From Puniceicoccales bacterium (lineage in GTDB: Bacteria > Verrucomicrobiota > Verrucomicrobiia > Opitutales > UBA953), in assembly GCA_031256995.1 (NCBI GenBank), contig JAIRPL010000051.1, forward strand, positions 1 to 64,000: a stretch of DNA of 64,000 nucleotides, read 5' to 3'. The translations under genes and the position numbers were made by a program. Shown here one piece after another: positions 63,012 to 64,000 of the stretch (its first letter is position 1; each line of letters begins with the position of its first letter). A model generated the notes under the pieces. It ran no database searches. It had not been told where the DNA came from and saw only the letters and a list, made by a program, of their open reading frames with translations.

Positions 63012-64000
63012 ATGGCCCATGTTGACCCGATTCCACCGGAACAGTTTTGGGAGAGATTGCGGAAGGGGTTGAAGACCCCGGGCGCGCGGGCGGGCAGCGG
63101 GGCGGATGCGGAAGCGGACGCAGCCGCGGCGCCAGGATGCGGGGAGATGCGGTTGCCGCCTGTGCCGGGGCCTCCCCCATTTCCGCCTGACGCGGCGCAA
63201 TCGGGGGAGGGGCGGGACGATTTTCCGCCGTGCGGGGCGGATTCCGGAGGTTTCCCGGATGCCGGCGCCAGCCCGGACCCGGATGCCGGGTTTTCCGTCA
63301 TCGCGGATGGCGCGGAAGGGCCGGCCGCGGGTGGCGTCATGGCCGGGCCGCCTGCCCCTCCGGAGGTTCCCGCCGCGCCATCCCTGGCCCGGCGCCTTTG
63401 GAGCCGGCTTGGCGGGGAGGCCTTCCTGGTCTCCGCCGGCATCCACGCCACGCTTCTCATCGTGGCGCTCACCTGGGTCGTGTCGGTTGCCGTTGTCGAT
63501 GACAGGCGCACGGAAAGCTTTGCCACGGGCGCGGGTGGCGGGGCCGGCGGGGAACGGGCGGGGACTTTTGAGCACCGCGTCCGGATGGCGAAACCGCGCG
63601 ATTTGATGAAAAGCCCGGCCCGTCTGGCGGCGCGTTCCCCTGGCGCGGGCGTCGCCCTGCCGGACATCCAGCTCCCGGGCGCCGGGTTGCTTGGTGGCGC
63701 GCGGCAGGACGGGCTTTCCAAGGGGCTTGGCGGCGGGAGCGGCGTGGGCGTGGGGCGCGGCGATGGCATTGGCGTGGGCGGCGGCCGCAATCTCGTCTCA
63801 AAACTCGTGCTGGGGATGCGGATGGAGGCGGAGAACGTCGCCGTCTATCTCGACAACTCCGGGTCCATGCGGCCCTATCTCGAGACCGTGAAGGCGGCCA
63901 TCTTTGAGCAATACCCCGACGCGGACATTTTTGAGCACGACGGCATCGCCATCCGGACGCAAGGCGGCAGGGTGCTTGGCGGGGAAAATGTCATCCGCCA
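63012..64000 (+). CDS. Membrane-anchored VWA-domain protein, 3' end outside window
   Basis: ATG 63012 opens a frame with no stop before the window end; 329 residues are visible. Residues 1-125 are Pro/Gly/Asp-rich, and 136-162 form a membrane helix (FLVSAGIHATLLIVALTWVV). A Gly-rich stretch at about 225-258 (GGGSGVGVGRGDGIGVGGG) precedes VAVYLDNSGSMRPYL, with Asp281, Ser283 and Ser285 as the MIDAS metal site of a von Willebrand factor A domain. The topology suggests an inner-membrane protein with its VWA domain outside. TonB-like proteins share the N-terminal layout. Function unknown. The left flank (62824-63011) carries no gene and a GGCCAG/CTGGCC hairpin near 62921-62951. Confidence 0.75.
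   Translation, partial: MAHVDPIPPEQFWERLRKGLKTPGARAGSGADAEADAAAAPGCGEMRLPPVPGPPPFPPDAAQSGEGRDDFPPCGADSGGFPDAGASPDPDAGFSVIADGAEGPAAGGVMAGPPAPPEVPAAPSLARRLWSRLGGEAFLVSAGIHATLLIVALTWVVSVAVVDDRRTESFATGAGGGAGGERAGTFEHRVRMAKPRDLMKSPARLAARSPGAGVALPDIQLPGAGLLGGARQDGLSKGLGGGSGVGVGRGDGIGVGGGRNLVSKLVLGMRMEAENVAVYLDNSGSMRPYLETVKAAIFEQYPDADIFEHDGIAIRTQGGRVLGGENVIR

Noticed and set aside
1-64000. tRNA and rRNA genes
   Set aside because: I scanned the gene-free stretches by eye for T-loop and cloverleaf patterns and found none convincing; a dedicated RNA search was not possible.

Overview
The window reads as a 64 kb stretch of the chromosome of a Gram-negative bacterium from the Verrucomicrobiota, probably the Opitutaceae. 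The lineage call is an inference from marker genes. It rests on the tiny 'Chlamydiae/Verrucomicrobia small basic protein' at 3685, the LL-diaminopimelate aminotransferase route to diaminopimelate (dapL), Kdo/LPS genes (kdsB, waaA), a membrane pyrophosphatase, a lone prepilin-type protein and an isochorismatase-ThuA protein. Base composition shifts along the window. The first 2.4 kb and the small gene at 56653 are visibly AT-richer, while 42-64 kb is very GC-rich and full of long antisense shadow ORFs. I saw no tRNA, rRNA, transposase, integrase, phage gene or CRISPR array.

Layout. 1-8.9 kb: a partial transglutaminase-like gene, a SPOUT rRNA methyltransferase, the small basic protein, an ExbD-like protein with two unknown small proteins, a PLP-binding YggS protein, rbfA-ruvC, the RNase P RNA and kdsB. 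8.9-15.6 kb: a degenerate GH3 protein, a GNAT acetyltransferase, a secreted SGNH hydrolase and the isochorismatase-ThuA protein. 15.9-21.1 kb: a translation cluster rpsA-rplY-pth-rpsF-ssb-rplI-infA, followed by 1.57 kb without genes that carries hairpins and repeats. 22.6-34.7 kb: waaA, hppA, glgP, a cysteine desulfurase, a nitronate monooxygenase, ugd and an HU/IHF gene. 35.2-41.9 kb: MscS, a POT peptide transporter, a small HTH protein, psd, glyA and a pseudopilin. 42.6-49.7 kb: a CysJ-like reductase whose end overlaps the first gene of a tight surface-polysaccharide operon (GT4, Wzy-like, GT2, GT4, acyltransferase). 49.6-64 kb: GH20, a LolA-like protein, a small secreted coiled-coil protein, thiL, a NapH/NapG-like polyferredoxin, a GxxExxY-like protein, the xseA-dapL pair, rlmN, a CrtI-like oxidoreductase and a VWA membrane protein cut by the window end.

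How the parts fit. Most genes are housekeeping: translation, RNA maturation, cell envelope (Kdo transfer, phosphatidylethanolamine, UDP-glucuronate, polysaccharide polymerisation) and central metabolism (glycogen, one-carbon units, thiamine, diaminopimelate). The less ordinary items are an RNase P RNA with its P18-like module present twice, a GH3 protein that has lost its known catalytic residues, a single polypeptide resembling NapH joined to NapG, a degenerate GxxExxY protein, and translation-cluster genes that mostly lack a recognisable Shine-Dalgarno sequence. Dispersed short repeats and matching hairpins occur in the gene-free stretches.
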